Assembly: GCF_028595325.1 (NCBI RefSeq)
Contig: NZ_JAQQXR010000006.1
Location: 248,001-312,000 of the forward strand
DNA: 64,000 nucleotides
Direction: 5' to 3'
DNA from: Janthinobacterium fluminis
GTDB taxonomy: Bacteria > Pseudomonadota > Gammaproteobacteria > Burkholderiales > Burkholderiaceae_D
Shown here piece by piece: positions 17,596 through 26,944 of this stretch. The notes under the pieces are model-generated. The model made no database searches and was not told the origin of the DNA. It saw only the letters and a list, made by a program, of their open reading frames with translations. Position numbers and translations under genes: made by a program. Within the stretch, counting starts at the first letter, position 1, and each line of letters opens with the position of its first letter.

Positions 17596-18449
17596 TGCTG
17601 CTCGACTCCATCCGCACCCAGCTCGACTCGCTCTCGAAGTCGGAGAAGAAAGTCGCGCTGGCCGTGCTGGAACAGCCGACCCAGACGGTGAGCCAGAACA
17701 TCACGGCGCTGGCCAAGAGCGCCCAGGTGTCCGAGCCGACTGTCGTGCGCTTTTGCCGCACGCTGGGCTACGACGGCTGGCACGAGTTCAAGCTCAAGCT
17801 GGCGCAGGGGCTGGCGCTGGCCATGCCGGGGGCGAACGAGCAGCCGGCCCAGGACGACCTCGCGGCCGACCTCGTCAACAAGATCTGCAGCCGCTCGATC
17901 AACACCCTGCTCGACCTGCGCAACAACCTGAACCCGGAGGCGATCCAGCGCGCCCTCGACATCCTGTCGCGCGCCAGCAAGATCGAGTTCTACGGCCAGG
18001 GCACCTCCGGCATCGTCGCCGCCGACGCCCAGCACAAATTCTTCCGCTCCGGCGTGCCGACGGTGGCCTACGCCGACCCGAACATCCACAGTATCGCCGC
18101 CGCCCTGCTGCGCGGCGGCGACGCCGTGGTCGCCATCTCGCAGCGCGGCAACAGCCCGGCGCTGGTGCGCTCGGTCAAGCTGGCGCGCCGCGGCGGCGCC
18201 GACGTCATCGTGCTGGCGCCGTCGGGCACGCCGCTGGCCGACCTGGCCACGGTGCTGATCCCCATCGACCTGGTGTTCAACACCGACCCCTACACGCCGA
18301 TTTCGGCGCGCCTGGCCTACCTCGTCGTCATCGACGTGCTGGCCGTCGGCCTGGCGCTGCAGCGGGGACCGGAATTCCGCAAGAAGATGCAGAACGCCCA
18401 GAAGGCCCTGCAGGAATTCGACATGCAGTTCGACTCCTTCATCGGCTAG
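17595..18449 (+). CDS. hexR: RpiR/HexR-type transcriptional regulator
   Basis: 284 aa. The N-terminal 77 residues form an RpiR-type helix-turn-helix (SEKKVALAVLEQP; ALAKSAQVSEPTVVRFCRTLGYDGWHEF shape). Residues 125-255 form a SIS sugar-phosphate-binding domain (FYGQGTSGIVAADAQHKFFRSG; VVAISQRGNSP). In Pseudomonas and Shewanella, HexR senses KDPG and controls zwf, edd and eda. Here the gene overlaps zwf by one base and lies in a window with four matching boxes at zwf, edd and pgi, so assignment as HexR is well supported. It probably represses its own operon through the zwf boxes. Confidence 0.92.
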   Translation: MLLDSIRTQLDSLSKSEKKVALAVLEQPTQTVSQNITALAKSAQVSEPTVVRFCRTLGYDGWHEFKLKLAQGLALAMPGANEQPAQDDLAADLVNKICSRSINTLLDLRNNLNPEAIQRALDILSRASKIEFYGQGTSGIVAADAQHKFFRSGVPTVAYADPNIHSIAAALLRGGDAVVAISQRGNSPALVRSVKLARRGGADVIVLAPSGTPLADLATVLIPIDLVFNTDPYTPISARLAYLVVIDVLAVGLALQRGPEFRKKMQNAQKALQEFDMQFDSFIG

Positions 18450-18615
18450 CGCGGGGCTCCGGACAAGCACGATTTGCTCAAACAAGGGAGCATCAGGCGT
18501 TGCGGGCGCGGATTTTTCCAAAGTAGAATCGCAAGCATACTGAACCCATTCATCCTGCCTATCGCGTCAAGAAACATGTCGGCCGACACATTGCCTGCGC
18601 ATGCCAAAGGATGTC

Positions 18616-19836
18616 ATGGTGACCGCAATCCATCCTCTCCACCCCGGGTTTGCCATCGTCATCGGCATCATTGCCGCGTTAACGGCGCTGGCACTGTTGC
18701 GGCTGTTTCCGCAGGCGCCGCATCGGCCGGGCCGAGTCAGCTCCCTCGATGGCCTGCGGGGCTTTCTGGCGCTCGGCGTCTTCGTCCACCACGCGGCAAT
18801 CTGGTATTTTTATTCGCGCACGGGCAAGTGGGAAATCGATTCGCATCTGTACGTTCACCTCGGCAAGGATAGCGCCGGCCTGTTCTTCATGATCACGAGC
18901 TTCCTGTTTCTCACCAAGCTGCTGGATGCCGGCCGCAAGCCGGTGAGCTGGCTGCATTTGTACACATCGCGCATCCTCCGCCTGGCCCCGCTTTACTTCT
19001 GCTCCATCGCCTTACTCCTTGCGCTGGTGTTTACCGTCACCGGGCCGCGCCTGCAGGTTCCGCTACCCACCCTCCTCAGGGGCTTGGCGGAGTGGCTGTC
19101 GTTCACCATGTTCGGCGCCCCGGACCTGAACGGTCTGCGCCACACCTACACAATCAATGCGGGCGTGGCCTGGTCGCTTCCCTACGAATGGTTTTTCTAC
19201 GCAATCCTGCCGCTGCTCGCGCTGATCCTGGCGCTGCCGCGACGCTGGATGATCGTTGCATGCCTCGCCATCGTTGGCGGCATGGCCGCCTTGTCGCTCC
19301 ACAATGCAGCCGCGCGCACCATGATGTCCTTCGGCGGCGGCATTGTCGCGGCGATCGCGTTTCGATATCCGCCATGGCGGCGGATTTGCGGCCATCACAT
19401 CGTCAGCGTGCTGGTGCTGGCGTTGTTCGGCCTTGCGCTCATCGGCTACCCGGGCATGCCAAATGTCCTTGCCCTGCTGCTCATCAGCACAGCTTTCGTG
19501 CCGCTAGCATGCGGCAATTCGCTGTTCGGCGCGCTCACATGCGCGCCGATGCGCTTTCTCGGCGACATTGCGTATGGCGTCTATCTGCTGCATGGCATCG
19601 TGCTGTTTATCGCGTTTTATTGCGCCGATCGAATGGGGCTGACATTGACCGGTTCCGTTGCCGGTTACTGGGCAAGCATAGCGGTTCTCACGATCCCCCT
19701 GCTGGTCATCTGCCATGCCGCGTATACCTTCGTCGAACTGCCTGCCATGGCGAGCGTCCCGCAATGCGTCGCCCGGCTCAGGAAAGCGGCGCAACGCCTC
19801 CCCGGAGCACGCCAGGCCAAGGCGAACGATGCCTAG
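18616..19836 (+). CDS. Acyltransferase 3 (OafA/YrhL) family membrane protein
   Basis: About 406 aa with roughly ten hydrophobic helices. The N-terminal SSLDGLRGFLALGVFVHHAAIWY contains the family signature with the catalytic-type His pair, and HTYTINAGVAWSLPYEWFFY is also typical. Such enzymes O-acylate lipopolysaccharide, exopolysaccharide or other surface glycans in the inner membrane. The start at 18616 has AAAGGATGTC before it; an in-frame ATG at 18601 is possible. Base composition is visibly less GC-rich than the neighbours and no other glycan gene is near, so recent acquisition is possible. Confidence 0.85.
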   Translation: MVTAIHPLHPGFAIVIGIIAALTALALLRLFPQAPHRPGRVSSLDGLRGFLALGVFVHHAAIWYFYSRTGKWEIDSHLYVHLGKDSAGLFFMITSFLFLTKLLDAGRKPVSWLHLYTSRILRLAPLYFCSIALLLALVFTVTGPRLQVPLPTLLRGLAEWLSFTMFGAPDLNGLRHTYTINAGVAWSLPYEWFFYAILPLLALILALPRRWMIVACLAIVGGMAALSLHNAAARTMMSFGGGIVAAIAFRYPPWRRICGHHIVSVLVLALFGLALIGYPGMPNVLALLLISTAFVPLACGNSLFGALTCAPMRFLGDIAYGVYLLHGIVLFIAFYCADRMGLTLTGSVAGYWASIAVLTIPLLVICHAAYTFVELPAMASVPQCVARLRKAAQRLPGARQAKANDA

Positions 19837-19859
19837 CCCCGGCGCGCCGGCTGTCCCGC

Positions 19860-20312
19860 TTAAAGGGACGGCTCCGGCGCGCCGCCGGGGCGGCAGCGGC
19901 GCGTTGCGAAGTCGCGGGCAAGCCCGGCCAGGGTGATGGCGCCGAAGCGCGCCATCAAGCGCTGCCGCGCCTCGCGCAGCTCCGCCTCCAGCGCGTCGTT
20001 GACGGCTTGCTCGATCAGGCATTCGGGGCTGTCCCCCGCCAGGCCCAGCGAAAACACGGGCGGCTCGCCGAGCGAGCGGTAGACGTCGAGCAGCGTGATC
20101 TGCTCCAGCCCGCGCGCCAGGGTCCAGCCACCGCCATGCCCCTTCTCGGACTGAACGTAACCGGCCTCCCTGAGCCCGGCCATGGTGCGGCGCACCACGA
20201 CAGGGTTCGTCTGCAGCATGCGCGCGACGGCCGCCGAGGTCAGCGCGCCCTCGTGCTGATCCATGTGGATCAGCACATGCAGCATGCGCGAAAGGCGATT
20301 GTCACTAGGCAT
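19860..20312 (-). CDS. Rrf2 family transcriptional regulator
   Basis: 150 aa winged-helix protein of the Rrf2 family (LHVLIHMDQHEGALTSAAVARML; VRRTMAGLREAGYVQSEKG; GGWTLARGLEQITLLDVYRSLGE). Only one cysteine, in SPECLIEQA, sits in the usual effector region and a second (RRCRPGG) near the end. It therefore lacks the three-Cys cluster of IscR/NsrR and is closer to YwnA/HypR-type redox regulators. It diverges from a thioredoxin-reductase-like gene with nested inverted repeats between them, so it probably regulates that gene and itself. Confidence 0.88.
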   Translation of the reverse strand: MPSDNRLSRMLHVLIHMDQHEGALTSAAVARMLQTNPVVVRRTMAGLREAGYVQSEKGHGGGWTLARGLEQITLLDVYRSLGEPPVFSLGLAGDSPECLIEQAVNDALEAELREARQRLMARFGAITLAGLARDFATRRCRPGGAPEPSL

Positions 20313-20364
20313 AGCATTCGTTCCCGGGGTGGTGCTGCGGCCGCGCCGCTGTCATGAAACATTA

Positions 20365-20405
20365 TAAGTTGCGTGAAATTTTTTGTCACGCTATCATGCA
20401 ACTTA
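20365..20405. promoter_or_regulatory. Nested inverted repeats between Rrf2 gene and flavoprotein gene
   Basis: Outer arms TAAGTTGC (20365-20372) and GCAACTTA (20398-20405) are exact complements. Inner arms GCGTGA (20371-20376) and TCACGC (20386-20391) are also exact. The 126-bp divergent gap contains no gene. This is the expected place for a local repressor's operator. Confidence 0.6.
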
Positions 20406-20438
20406 CAAAGTTACGAATAACGTGAAAGGAGCATCACC

Positions 20439-21335
20439 ATGCACTACGACACCATTGTGATCGGCGGCAGTTTCGCCGGACTGTCCGCCGCCATGCAACT
20501 GGCGCGGGCGCGCCGGCGCGTGCTGGTCGTCGACGCCGGCCGGCCGAGGAACCGCTACGCCAGCCACTCCCACGGTTTTTTCGGCCAGGACGGCAAGGCG
20601 CCGCAGGAAATCGCCGCGCTGGGCCGGCGCCAGCTCGCCGCCTATCCGACGGTGAGCTTTCTCGACGGCGAGGTGCAGACGGCGCGCCAGGCCGATGGCG
20701 GCTTCGTCGCCAGCCTGGCCGACGGCCGCGAGGCCCGCGCCGCGCGCCTGATCCTGGCCATCGGCGTCAGCGATGCGCTGCCGCCCATCCCCGGCATGCA
20801 GGAGCGCTGGGGGGCGACGGTGTTGCATTGCCCTTACTGCCACGGTTACGAGATCGGCGACCGGCCGCTCGGCGTGCTGGCGAACGCGCCCGCCTCGCTG
20901 CACCAGGCGCTGCTGCTGCCCGACTGGGGGCCGACGACCTATTTCACGCAGGCGCGCCACGAGCCCGATGCGCAGCAACTGGCCAGCCTGCAGGCGCGCG
21001 GTGTGCGCATCGAACGCACGCCCGTGGTGGCCTTGCTCGGGGAGGCGCCGACGCTGCACGCCGTGGGCCTGGCCGACGGCCGCATCGTGCCCGTCTACGC
21101 CCTCTTCACCGCGCCGAAGACCAGCCTGGCCAGCCCGCTGGCGCGACAACTGGGCTGCGCCGTCGAGGCGGGGCCGCTGGGCCCCTTCATCAAGGTCGAC
21201 GAACGCCAGCAAAGCAGCGTCAAGGGCGTCTACGCCGCCGGCGACGCCGCCAGTCCGATGTCCAACGCCACCCTCGCGGCGGCGGCGGGCGTGCTGGCGG
21301 GCATGGCCGCGCACCGCTCGCTCATCGGCATGTAG
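20439..21335 (+). CDS. Thioredoxin-reductase-like FAD/NAD(P) oxidoreductase
   Basis: 298 aa. The FAD-binding Rossmann motif GGSFAGLSAA begins near residue 9, and the C-terminal FAD motif is GVYAAGDAASPMSNATLAAA. A redox CPYC pair is at C131 and C134 within HCPYCHGYE. The family includes bacterial TrxR-like and fungal GliT-type oxidoreductases. The CxxC suggests dithiol chemistry, but the substrate is unknown. Shine-Dalgarno AAAGGAG precedes the ATG. Divergent arrangement with an Rrf2 regulator suggests an electrophile or thiol stress response. Confidence 0.88.
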   Translation: MHYDTIVIGGSFAGLSAAMQLARARRRVLVVDAGRPRNRYASHSHGFFGQDGKAPQEIAALGRRQLAAYPTVSFLDGEVQTARQADGGFVASLADGREARAARLILAIGVSDALPPIPGMQERWGATVLHCPYCHGYEIGDRPLGVLANAPASLHQALLLPDWGPTTYFTQARHEPDAQQLASLQARGVRIERTPVVALLGEAPTLHAVGLADGRIVPVYALFTAPKTSLASPLARQLGCAVEAGPLGPFIKVDERQQSSVKGVYAAGDAASPMSNATLAAAAGVLAGMAAHRSLIGM

Positions 21336-21441
21336 CCCTGCCGGCCGGCGCGCCACACTCCCTTGGCATTAATACATCGCTCCGGCGCCGGATTGGGTAC
21401 AATAGTCCGGCACGTCCCGTTCCCCTTTTTCTAGCGTAGCC

Positions 21442-22380
21442 ATGAACCAACTCGAACAGCTGAAGCAACTCACCACCGTGGTGGCCGACACCGGCGACTT
21501 CCAATCGATCCAGGCGTACACGCCGCGCGACGCGACGACGAATCCGTCGCTGATCCTGAAGGCCGTGCAAAAAGCCGAATACCAGCCCTTGCTGGAACAA
21601 GCCGTGCGCGCCCGCCCGGACGCCTCGACCGGCGACATCATCGACCACCTGCTGATCGCCTTCGGCGTCGAAATCCTGAAGATCATTCCCGGCCGGGTGT
21701 CCACCGAAGTGGACGCCCGCCTGTCCTTCGACACCGAGGGTACGGTGGCCAAGGGCCGCGCGCTGATCGCCCTGTACGAGCAGGCCGGCATCGCCCGCGA
21801 GCGCGTGCTGATCAAGATCGCCGCCACCTGGGAGGGCATACGCGCCGCCGAGATCCTCGAACGCGACGGCATCCGCTGCAATATGACGCTGCTGTTCTCG
21901 CTGGGCCAGGCGATCGCCTGCGCCGAAGCGGGCGCGCAACTGATCTCGCCCTTCGTCGGCCGCATCTACGACTGGTACAAGAAGTCCACCGGCATCGACT
22001 ACGCCGGCGCGGAAGACCCGGGCGTGCAGTCGGTCAAGCGCATCTACAACTACTACCGCAAGTTCGGCTACAAGACCGAGGTGATGGGCGCGAGCTTCCG
22101 CAACACCTCGCAGATCCTGGAACTGGCCGGCTGCGACCTGCTGACCATCAGCCCGGACCTGCTGCAAAAGCTGGCCGACACGGACGCGCCCTTCGTCGTG
22201 CGCAAGCTCGGCTCGGACACGGCCAGCGGCGCCGGCATGGTGAAGATGACGCTGGACGAGAAAGCCTTCCGCTTCATGCTCAACGAAGACCAGATGGCGA
22301 CGGAAAAACTGGCCGAAGGCATACGCGCCTTCTGCGCCGATTCCGGCAAGTTGAAACAGATGATCGCTGCGCTGCGCTAA
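21442..22380 (+). CDS. tal: Transaldolase
   Basis: 312 aa, size of the TalB-type enzyme (E. coli TalB 317). It moves a dihydroxyacetone unit between sedoheptulose-7-phosphate and glyceraldehyde-3-phosphate. Signature [10 protein letters not shown] is at residues 30-39. The Schiff-base Lys is in [12 protein letters not shown] (about residue 127). It stands alone, with its own probable terminator, and complements zwf for the pentose phosphate branch. Confidence 0.96.
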   Translation: MNQLEQLKQLTTVVADTGDFQSIQAYTPRDATTNPSLILKAVQKAEYQPLLEQAVRARPDASTGDIIDHLLIAFGVEILKIIPGRVSTEVDARLSFDTEGTVAKGRALIALYEQAGIARERVLIKIAATWEGIRAAEILERDGIRCNMTLLFSLGQAIACAEAGAQLISPFVGRIYDWYKKSTGIDYAGAEDPGVQSVKRIYNYYRKFGYKTEVMGASFRNTSQILELAGCDLLTISPDLLQKLADTDAPFVVRKLGSDTASGAGMVKMTLDEKAFRFMLNEDQMATEKLAEGIRAFCADSGKLKQMIAALR

Positions 22381-22411
22381 GCACTGCTGACAGGCGCTCT
22401 GGAAAAGCGGC

Positions 22412-22449
22412 AGCGACGACGGCACCCCGTTGTCCCTGGCGCTTTTTTT
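22412..22449 (+). terminator. Probable terminator of tal
   Basis: Stem ACGACGG (22416-22422) pairs with CCGTTGT (22427-22433) with one G-T pair. Outer AGCG pairs with CGCT across a small bulge, and seven T residues follow at 22443-22449. Confidence 0.5.
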
Positions 22450-22589
22450 GTCGGCGTGCAGAACTGATTTATATTGGATGGCAATAAAAGCATGGATTTC
22501 CCCGCCGTATTAGAATAGTTTCAGCCTCTGCCTTGCAAGCGAAACAAGGCCGTGCGCGCTCACCAACGCATCCTTTCGACGAGACATCC

Positions 22590-23771
22590 ATGAGATCCGC
22601 TCCTCGTACCACGCCTGTTTGCGCCGCCGTCCTGACCCTTACCCTGCTCGCCGGCTGCGGCGACAAGCCCGCCGCCGGACCCGGCGCGGGCGGCGCCGCG
22701 CCGCCGCCACCGACCGTCGCCGTCGTCACCGTCGCCGCGGCCGCGCTGACGCTGAGCACCGAGCTGCCGGGCCGCGTCGAGGCTTCGCGCCTGGCCCAGG
22801 TGCGCGCGCGCACGCCCGGCATCGTGCTGCAGCGCGTGTTCAAGGAGGGCGGCGAGGTGCGCGCCGGCGAGGTCCTGTTCCGCATCGACCCGGCCAGCTA
22901 TCAGGCCAGTTACGCGAGCGCCCAGGCGGCCGTGCAGAAGGCCCAGGCGAACCTGGCCCAGGCCGAGCTGAAGGTCAAACGCTACCAGCCGCTGCTGGCC
23001 GCCAGCGCCGTCAGCGCGCAGGAATACGACGACGCCGTGACGGCGCAGAAGCAGGCCGCCGCCGACCTGGCCACGGCCACGGCGGCGCGGCAGAACGCCG
23101 CCATCACGCTCGGCTACGCCACCGTCACGGCGCCCATCGCCGGGCGGGTCGGCCGCGCGCTGGTCACGGAAGGCGCGCTGGTCGGCCAGGGCGAGGCGAC
23201 GCCGATGGCAACCATCCAGCAGCTCGACCCGATCTATGTGACGCTGACGCAGTCGTCCACAGAACTGCTGCGCCTGCGGCGCGCGCTCGCCGGCGGCCAG
23301 TTGAAAAGCGCCGGCGCCGGCCAGGCCAGGGTGACCCTGCTGACCGAGGACGGCCAGGTCTACCCGCAGGCGGGCAGGCTGCTGTTCGCCGACGTCGCCG
23401 TCGACGAAAGCTCGGGCGCGGTGGCGATGCGCGCCGAGTTCCCCAACCCGCAACGCACCCTGCTGCCGGGCATGTACGTGCGCGCCCGCCTTGAGCAGGC
23501 CGTCAGGGAGGCGGCCATCACGGTGCCGCAGCAGGCCGTGCTGCGCAACCCCGAGGGCGCCTCGGTGCTGGTGGTCGGCGCCGACAACAAGGTGGCGCCG
23601 CGCCCCGTCACGGCCGACACCGCCCAGGGCGACCAGTGGGTGGTCAGCGCCGGCCTGAAGGGCGGCGAGCGCATCGTCGTCGAGGGCTTCCAGAAGGCCA
23701 AGCCGGGCGCCGCCGTCAAGCCGGTGCCGTGGCAGCCGGCGCCGCCCGCCGCCAAGAGCGCCGTCCAGTAA
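22590..23771 (+). CDS. RND efflux membrane-fusion (periplasmic adaptor) lipoprotein
   Basis: 393 aa, MexA/AcrA family. The signal ends in lipobox LLAGC (about residue 22). A barrel-sandwich hybrid domain follows (GIVLQRVFKEGGEVRAGEVLFRID), then an alpha-hairpin of repeated Ala/Gln-rich coiled coil (QAAVQKAQANLAQAELKV), a beta-barrel, and the MP domain. It bridges the inner-membrane pump and the outer-membrane channel encoded next. The start at 22590 is chosen since it begins the signal peptide. No regulator gene is adjacent. Confidence 0.93.
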   Translation: MRSAPRTTPVCAAVLTLTLLAGCGDKPAAGPGAGGAAPPPPTVAVVTVAAAALTLSTELPGRVEASRLAQVRARTPGIVLQRVFKEGGEVRAGEVLFRIDPASYQASYASAQAAVQKAQANLAQAELKVKRYQPLLAASAVSAQEYDDAVTAQKQAAADLATATAARQNAAITLGYATVTAPIAGRVGRALVTEGALVGQGEATPMATIQQLDPIYVTLTQSSTELLRLRRALAGGQLKSAGAGQARVTLLTEDGQVYPQAGRLLFADVAVDESSGAVAMRAEFPNPQRTLLPGMYVRARLEQAVREAAITVPQQAVLRNPEGASVLVVGADNKVAPRPVTADTAQGDQWVVSAGLKGGERIVVEGFQKAKPGAAVKPVPWQPAPPAAKSAVQ

Positions 23772-23794
23772 GCCCGCCACCACAGGGAGTCAAG

Positions 23795-26700
23795 ATGGCC
23801 AAGTTCTTCATCGACCGCCCCGTCTTCGCCTGGGTGATCGCGCTGTTCATCCTGCTCGGCGGCGCGCTGGCGATCACCGTCCTGCCGGTGGCCCAGTACC
23901 CGACCATCGCGCCGCCGTCCATTGTCGTCACGGCCAGCTATCCGGGCGCCACCGCGCAGGTGCTCGACGACGCCGTCACCAGCGTCATCGAGCAGGAGAT
24001 GAACGGCGCCGACGGCCTGCAGTACGTCGAGTCGCAGAGCGAGGCCAACGGCCAGGTGACGATCACCGTCACCTTCCAGCCCAACGTCAACCCTGACCTG
24101 GCCGCCGTCGACGTGCAGAACCGCATCAAGCGCATCGAGGCGCGCCTGCCGCAGGCGGTGGCGCAGCAGGGCGTGCAGGTGAACAAGGCGCGCAGCAACA
24201 TCCTGATGTTCGTCGGCCTGTCGTCGACCGACGGCAAGCTGGACCCGACGGCGCTGGGCGACTACATGGCGCGCAACGTCGTCAACGAGATCAAGCGCCT
24301 GCCCGGCGTCGGCCAGGCGCAGCTGTTCGGCACCGAGCGGGCGATGCGCGTCTGGATCGACCCGGCCAGGCTGGTCGGGCTGAAGCTGACGATGGCCGAC
24401 GTCGCCGCCGCGATCCGCGCGCAGAACGCCCAGGTGAGCTCGGGCACGCTGGGCGATTTGCCCAGCCCGGCGCAGCAGCGCTATTCGGCGCCCGTCGTCG
24501 TCAGCGGCCAGCTGGCCTCGCCCGAGGAGTTCGGCAAGGTGGTGCTGCGGGCCAATCCGAACGGCTCGGTGGCGCGCCTGCGCGACGTCGCCCGCATCGA
24601 GCTGGGCGGCCAGAACTACGGCACCAGCGCGCGCCTGAACGGCCAGCCCTTCGCCGCCGTCGCCGTGCAGCTGTCGCTGACCGGCAACGCGCTGGCCACG
24701 GCCGACGCCGTCAAGGCGAAGATGGAGGAGCTGGCCAAATACTTCCCGCCCGGCGTCAAGTACACGATCCCCTACGACACCTCGACCTTCGTGCGCATCT
24801 CCATCGAGGAGGTGGTCAAGACCCTGTTCGAGGCGGTGCTGCTGGTGTTCCTGGTGATGTACCTGTTCCTGCAAAACTTCCGCTACACGCTGATCCCGAC
24901 CATCGTCGTGCCGGTGGCGCTGATGGGCACCTTCGCCGCGATGCAGGTGTTCGGCTTTTCGATCAACGTGCTGACCATGTTCGGCATGGTGCTGGCGATC
25001 GGCATCCTGGTCGACGACGCCATCGTCGTCGTCGAGAACGTCGAGCGCATCATGAGCGAGGAGGGGCTGGCGCCGCGCGAGGCGACGCGCAAGGCGATGT
25101 CGCAGATCACCGGCGCGATCATCGGCATCACGCTGGTGCTGATCGCCGTGTTCATCCCGATGGCCTTCTTCGGCGGCGCGGTCGGCGCCATCTACCGCCA
25201 GTTCTCGCTGGCGATGGTGTCGGCGATGGTCTTCTCGGCGCTGATGGCGCTGACGCTGACGCCGGCGCTGTGCGCCACCATCCTGAAGCCGGTGGCCGCC
25301 GGCCACCACGGCAAGCGCGGCTTCTTCGGCTGGTTCAACCGGCGCTTCCAGCGCACCGCCAACGCCTACCAGGGCGTCATCGCCAGGATGCTCAAGCGCA
25401 CCGGCCGCTACCTGGCCGTCTTCGCGCTGATCCTCGCCTGCGTCGCCTGGCTGTACCAGCGCCTGCCCTCGTCCTTCCTGCCCAACGAGGACCAGGGCTA
25501 CCTGCTGACCAACGTGCAGCTGCCGGCCGGCGCCTCGACCAGCCGCACGCTGGCGGCGCTCGACAAGGTCGAGGCCTACTTCAAGAAGCAGCCCGGCGTG
25601 GCGCGCACCATCAGCGTGGCCGGCTTCAGCTTTTCCGGCAACGGCCAGAACGCCGGCCTGGTGTTCGTGCCGCTGAAGGATTGGAGCGAACGCGGCCCCG
25701 AGCAGTCGGTCACGGCCATCGCCGGGCGCGCCTTCGGCGCCCTGTCGGGCATCGCCGACGCCGTCATCTATCCGCTCAGCCCGCCGCCGATCCGCGAGCT
25801 GGGCAACGCCACCGGCATCACGGCGCGGCTGCAGGACCGCAGCGGCCAGGGCCACGCGGCGCTGCTGGCCGCCCGCGACGAGCTGCTCGGCATGGCCGGC
25901 AAGAGCGCGATACTGCGCGGCGTGCGCCCCGAGGGGCTGGAGGACGCGCCGCAGCTGCGCCTGGAAATCGACCGCGACAAGGCCAACGCGCTGGGCGTGG
26001 CCTTCGCCGACATCAACAGCATGCTGTCGAACGCGCTCGGCTCGTCCTATGTCAACGACTTCCCCAGCGCCGGGCGGCAGCAGCGCGTCGTCCTCCAGGC
26101 CGACGCGCCGCAGCGCCTGCAGCCGGAAGACATCCTCAAGCTGAACGTGCGCAGCGCCGCCGGCAACATGGTGCCGTTCGCCTCGTTCACGCAGACGCGC
26201 TGGATCGTCGGCCCCGTGCAACTGGTGCGCTACAACGGCTACCCGGCCATCAAGCTGTCGGGCGACGCCGCGCCGGGCCGCAGCACCGGCGAGGCGATGG
26301 CCGAGCTGGAGCGCCTGGCGGCGCAACTGCCGCCCGGCTTCGGCATCGAATGGACCGGCCAGTCGCTGGAGGAGAAAACCTCGGGCTCGCAGGCGCCGGC
26401 GCTGTTCGCGCTGTCGCTGCTGGCCGCCTTCCTCGTGCTGGCCGCCCTGTACGAGAGCGAATCGATCCCCGTCGCCGTGCTGCTGGTGGTGCCGCTGGGG
26501 ATACTCGGCGCCCTGCTCGGCGCCACCTTCCGCGGCCTGCCCAACGACGTCTACTTCAAGGTCGGCCTGATCGCCATCATCGGCCTGTCGGCGAAGAACG
26601 CGATCCTGATCATCGAGTTCGCCAAGGACTTGCAGGCCCAGGGCAAGGGCCTGGTCGAAGCCACGCTGGAGGCGGTGCACCTGCGCTTCCGGCCCATCAT

Positions 26701-26944
26701 CATGACCTCGCTGGCCTTCATCCTCGGCGTGCTGCCGCTGGTCGTGGCCAGCGGCGCCGGCTCGGCCAGCCAGCGCGCCATCGGCACCGGCGTCATGGGC
26801 GGCATGATCACGGCCACCGTGCTGGCCGTGTTCCTGGTGCCGGTGTTCTTCGTCGTCGTGCGCACGCTATTCAAGGGCAGCGAGCGCCAGCGCCGCCTCG
26901 CCGCCCACCAGCTGGACCTGCCGGCGGGGAGCCAACATGACTAA
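23795..26944 (+). CDS. RND multidrug efflux transporter (AcrB/MexB, HAE1 family)
   Basis: 1049 aa, the same length as AcrB. It starts MAKFFIDRPVFAWVIALF, a hallmark HAE1 N-terminus. Twelve transmembrane helices and two large periplasmic loops are evident. Proton-relay Asp pair is in ILVDDAIVVVENVER (TM4), with the matching Lys in GLSAKNAILIIEFAKD (TM10). It exports hydrophobic compounds such as drugs, solvents or aromatics using proton motive force. Shine-Dalgarno cagggagtcaag. The last 8 bp overlap the outer-membrane channel gene. Substrates cannot be predicted. Confidence 0.95.
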   Translation: MAKFFIDRPVFAWVIALFILLGGALAITVLPVAQYPTIAPPSIVVTASYPGATAQVLDDAVTSVIEQEMNGADGLQYVESQSEANGQVTITVTFQPNVNPDLAAVDVQNRIKRIEARLPQAVAQQGVQVNKARSNILMFVGLSSTDGKLDPTALGDYMARNVVNEIKRLPGVGQAQLFGTERAMRVWIDPARLVGLKLTMADVAAAIRAQNAQVSSGTLGDLPSPAQQRYSAPVVVSGQLASPEEFGKVVLRANPNGSVARLRDVARIELGGQNYGTSARLNGQPFAAVAVQLSLTGNALATADAVKAKMEELAKYFPPGVKYTIPYDTSTFVRISIEEVVKTLFEAVLLVFLVMYLFLQNFRYTLIPTIVVPVALMGTFAAMQVFGFSINVLTMFGMVLAIGILVDDAIVVVENVERIMSEEGLAPREATRKAMSQITGAIIGITLVLIAVFIPMAFFGGAVGAIYRQFSLAMVSAMVFSALMALTLTPALCATILKPVAAGHHGKRGFFGWFNRRFQRTANAYQGVIARMLKRTGRYLAVFALILACVAWLYQRLPSSFLPNEDQGYLLTNVQLPAGASTSRTLAALDKVEAYFKKQPGVARTISVAGFSFSGNGQNAGLVFVPLKDWSERGPEQSVTAIAGRAFGALSGIADAVIYPLSPPPIRELGNATGITARLQDRSGQGHAALLAARDELLGMAGKSAILRGVRPEGLEDAPQLRLEIDRDKANALGVAFADINSMLSNALGSSYVNDFPSAGRQQRVVLQADAPQRLQPEDILKLNVRSAAGNMVPFASFTQTRWIVGPVQLVRYNGYPAIKLSGDAAPGRSTGEAMAELERLAAQLPPGFGIEWTGQSLEEKTSGSQAPALFALSLLAAFLVLAALYESESIPVAVLLVVPLGILGALLGATFRGLPNDVYFKVGLIAIIGLSAKNAILIIEFAKDLQAQGKGLVEATLEAVHLRFRPIIMTSLAFILGVLPLVVASGAGSASQRAIGTGVMGGMITATVLAVFLVPVFFVVVRTLFKGSERQRRLAAHQLDLPAGSQHD

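Noticed and set aside
23360-26680. Very long open frame (over 1,100 codons) on the minus strand across the RND genes
   Set aside because: It is His/Arg/Gln-rich with no recognisable domain and lies antisense to clear adaptor and pump genes; long antisense frames are expected at this GC content.
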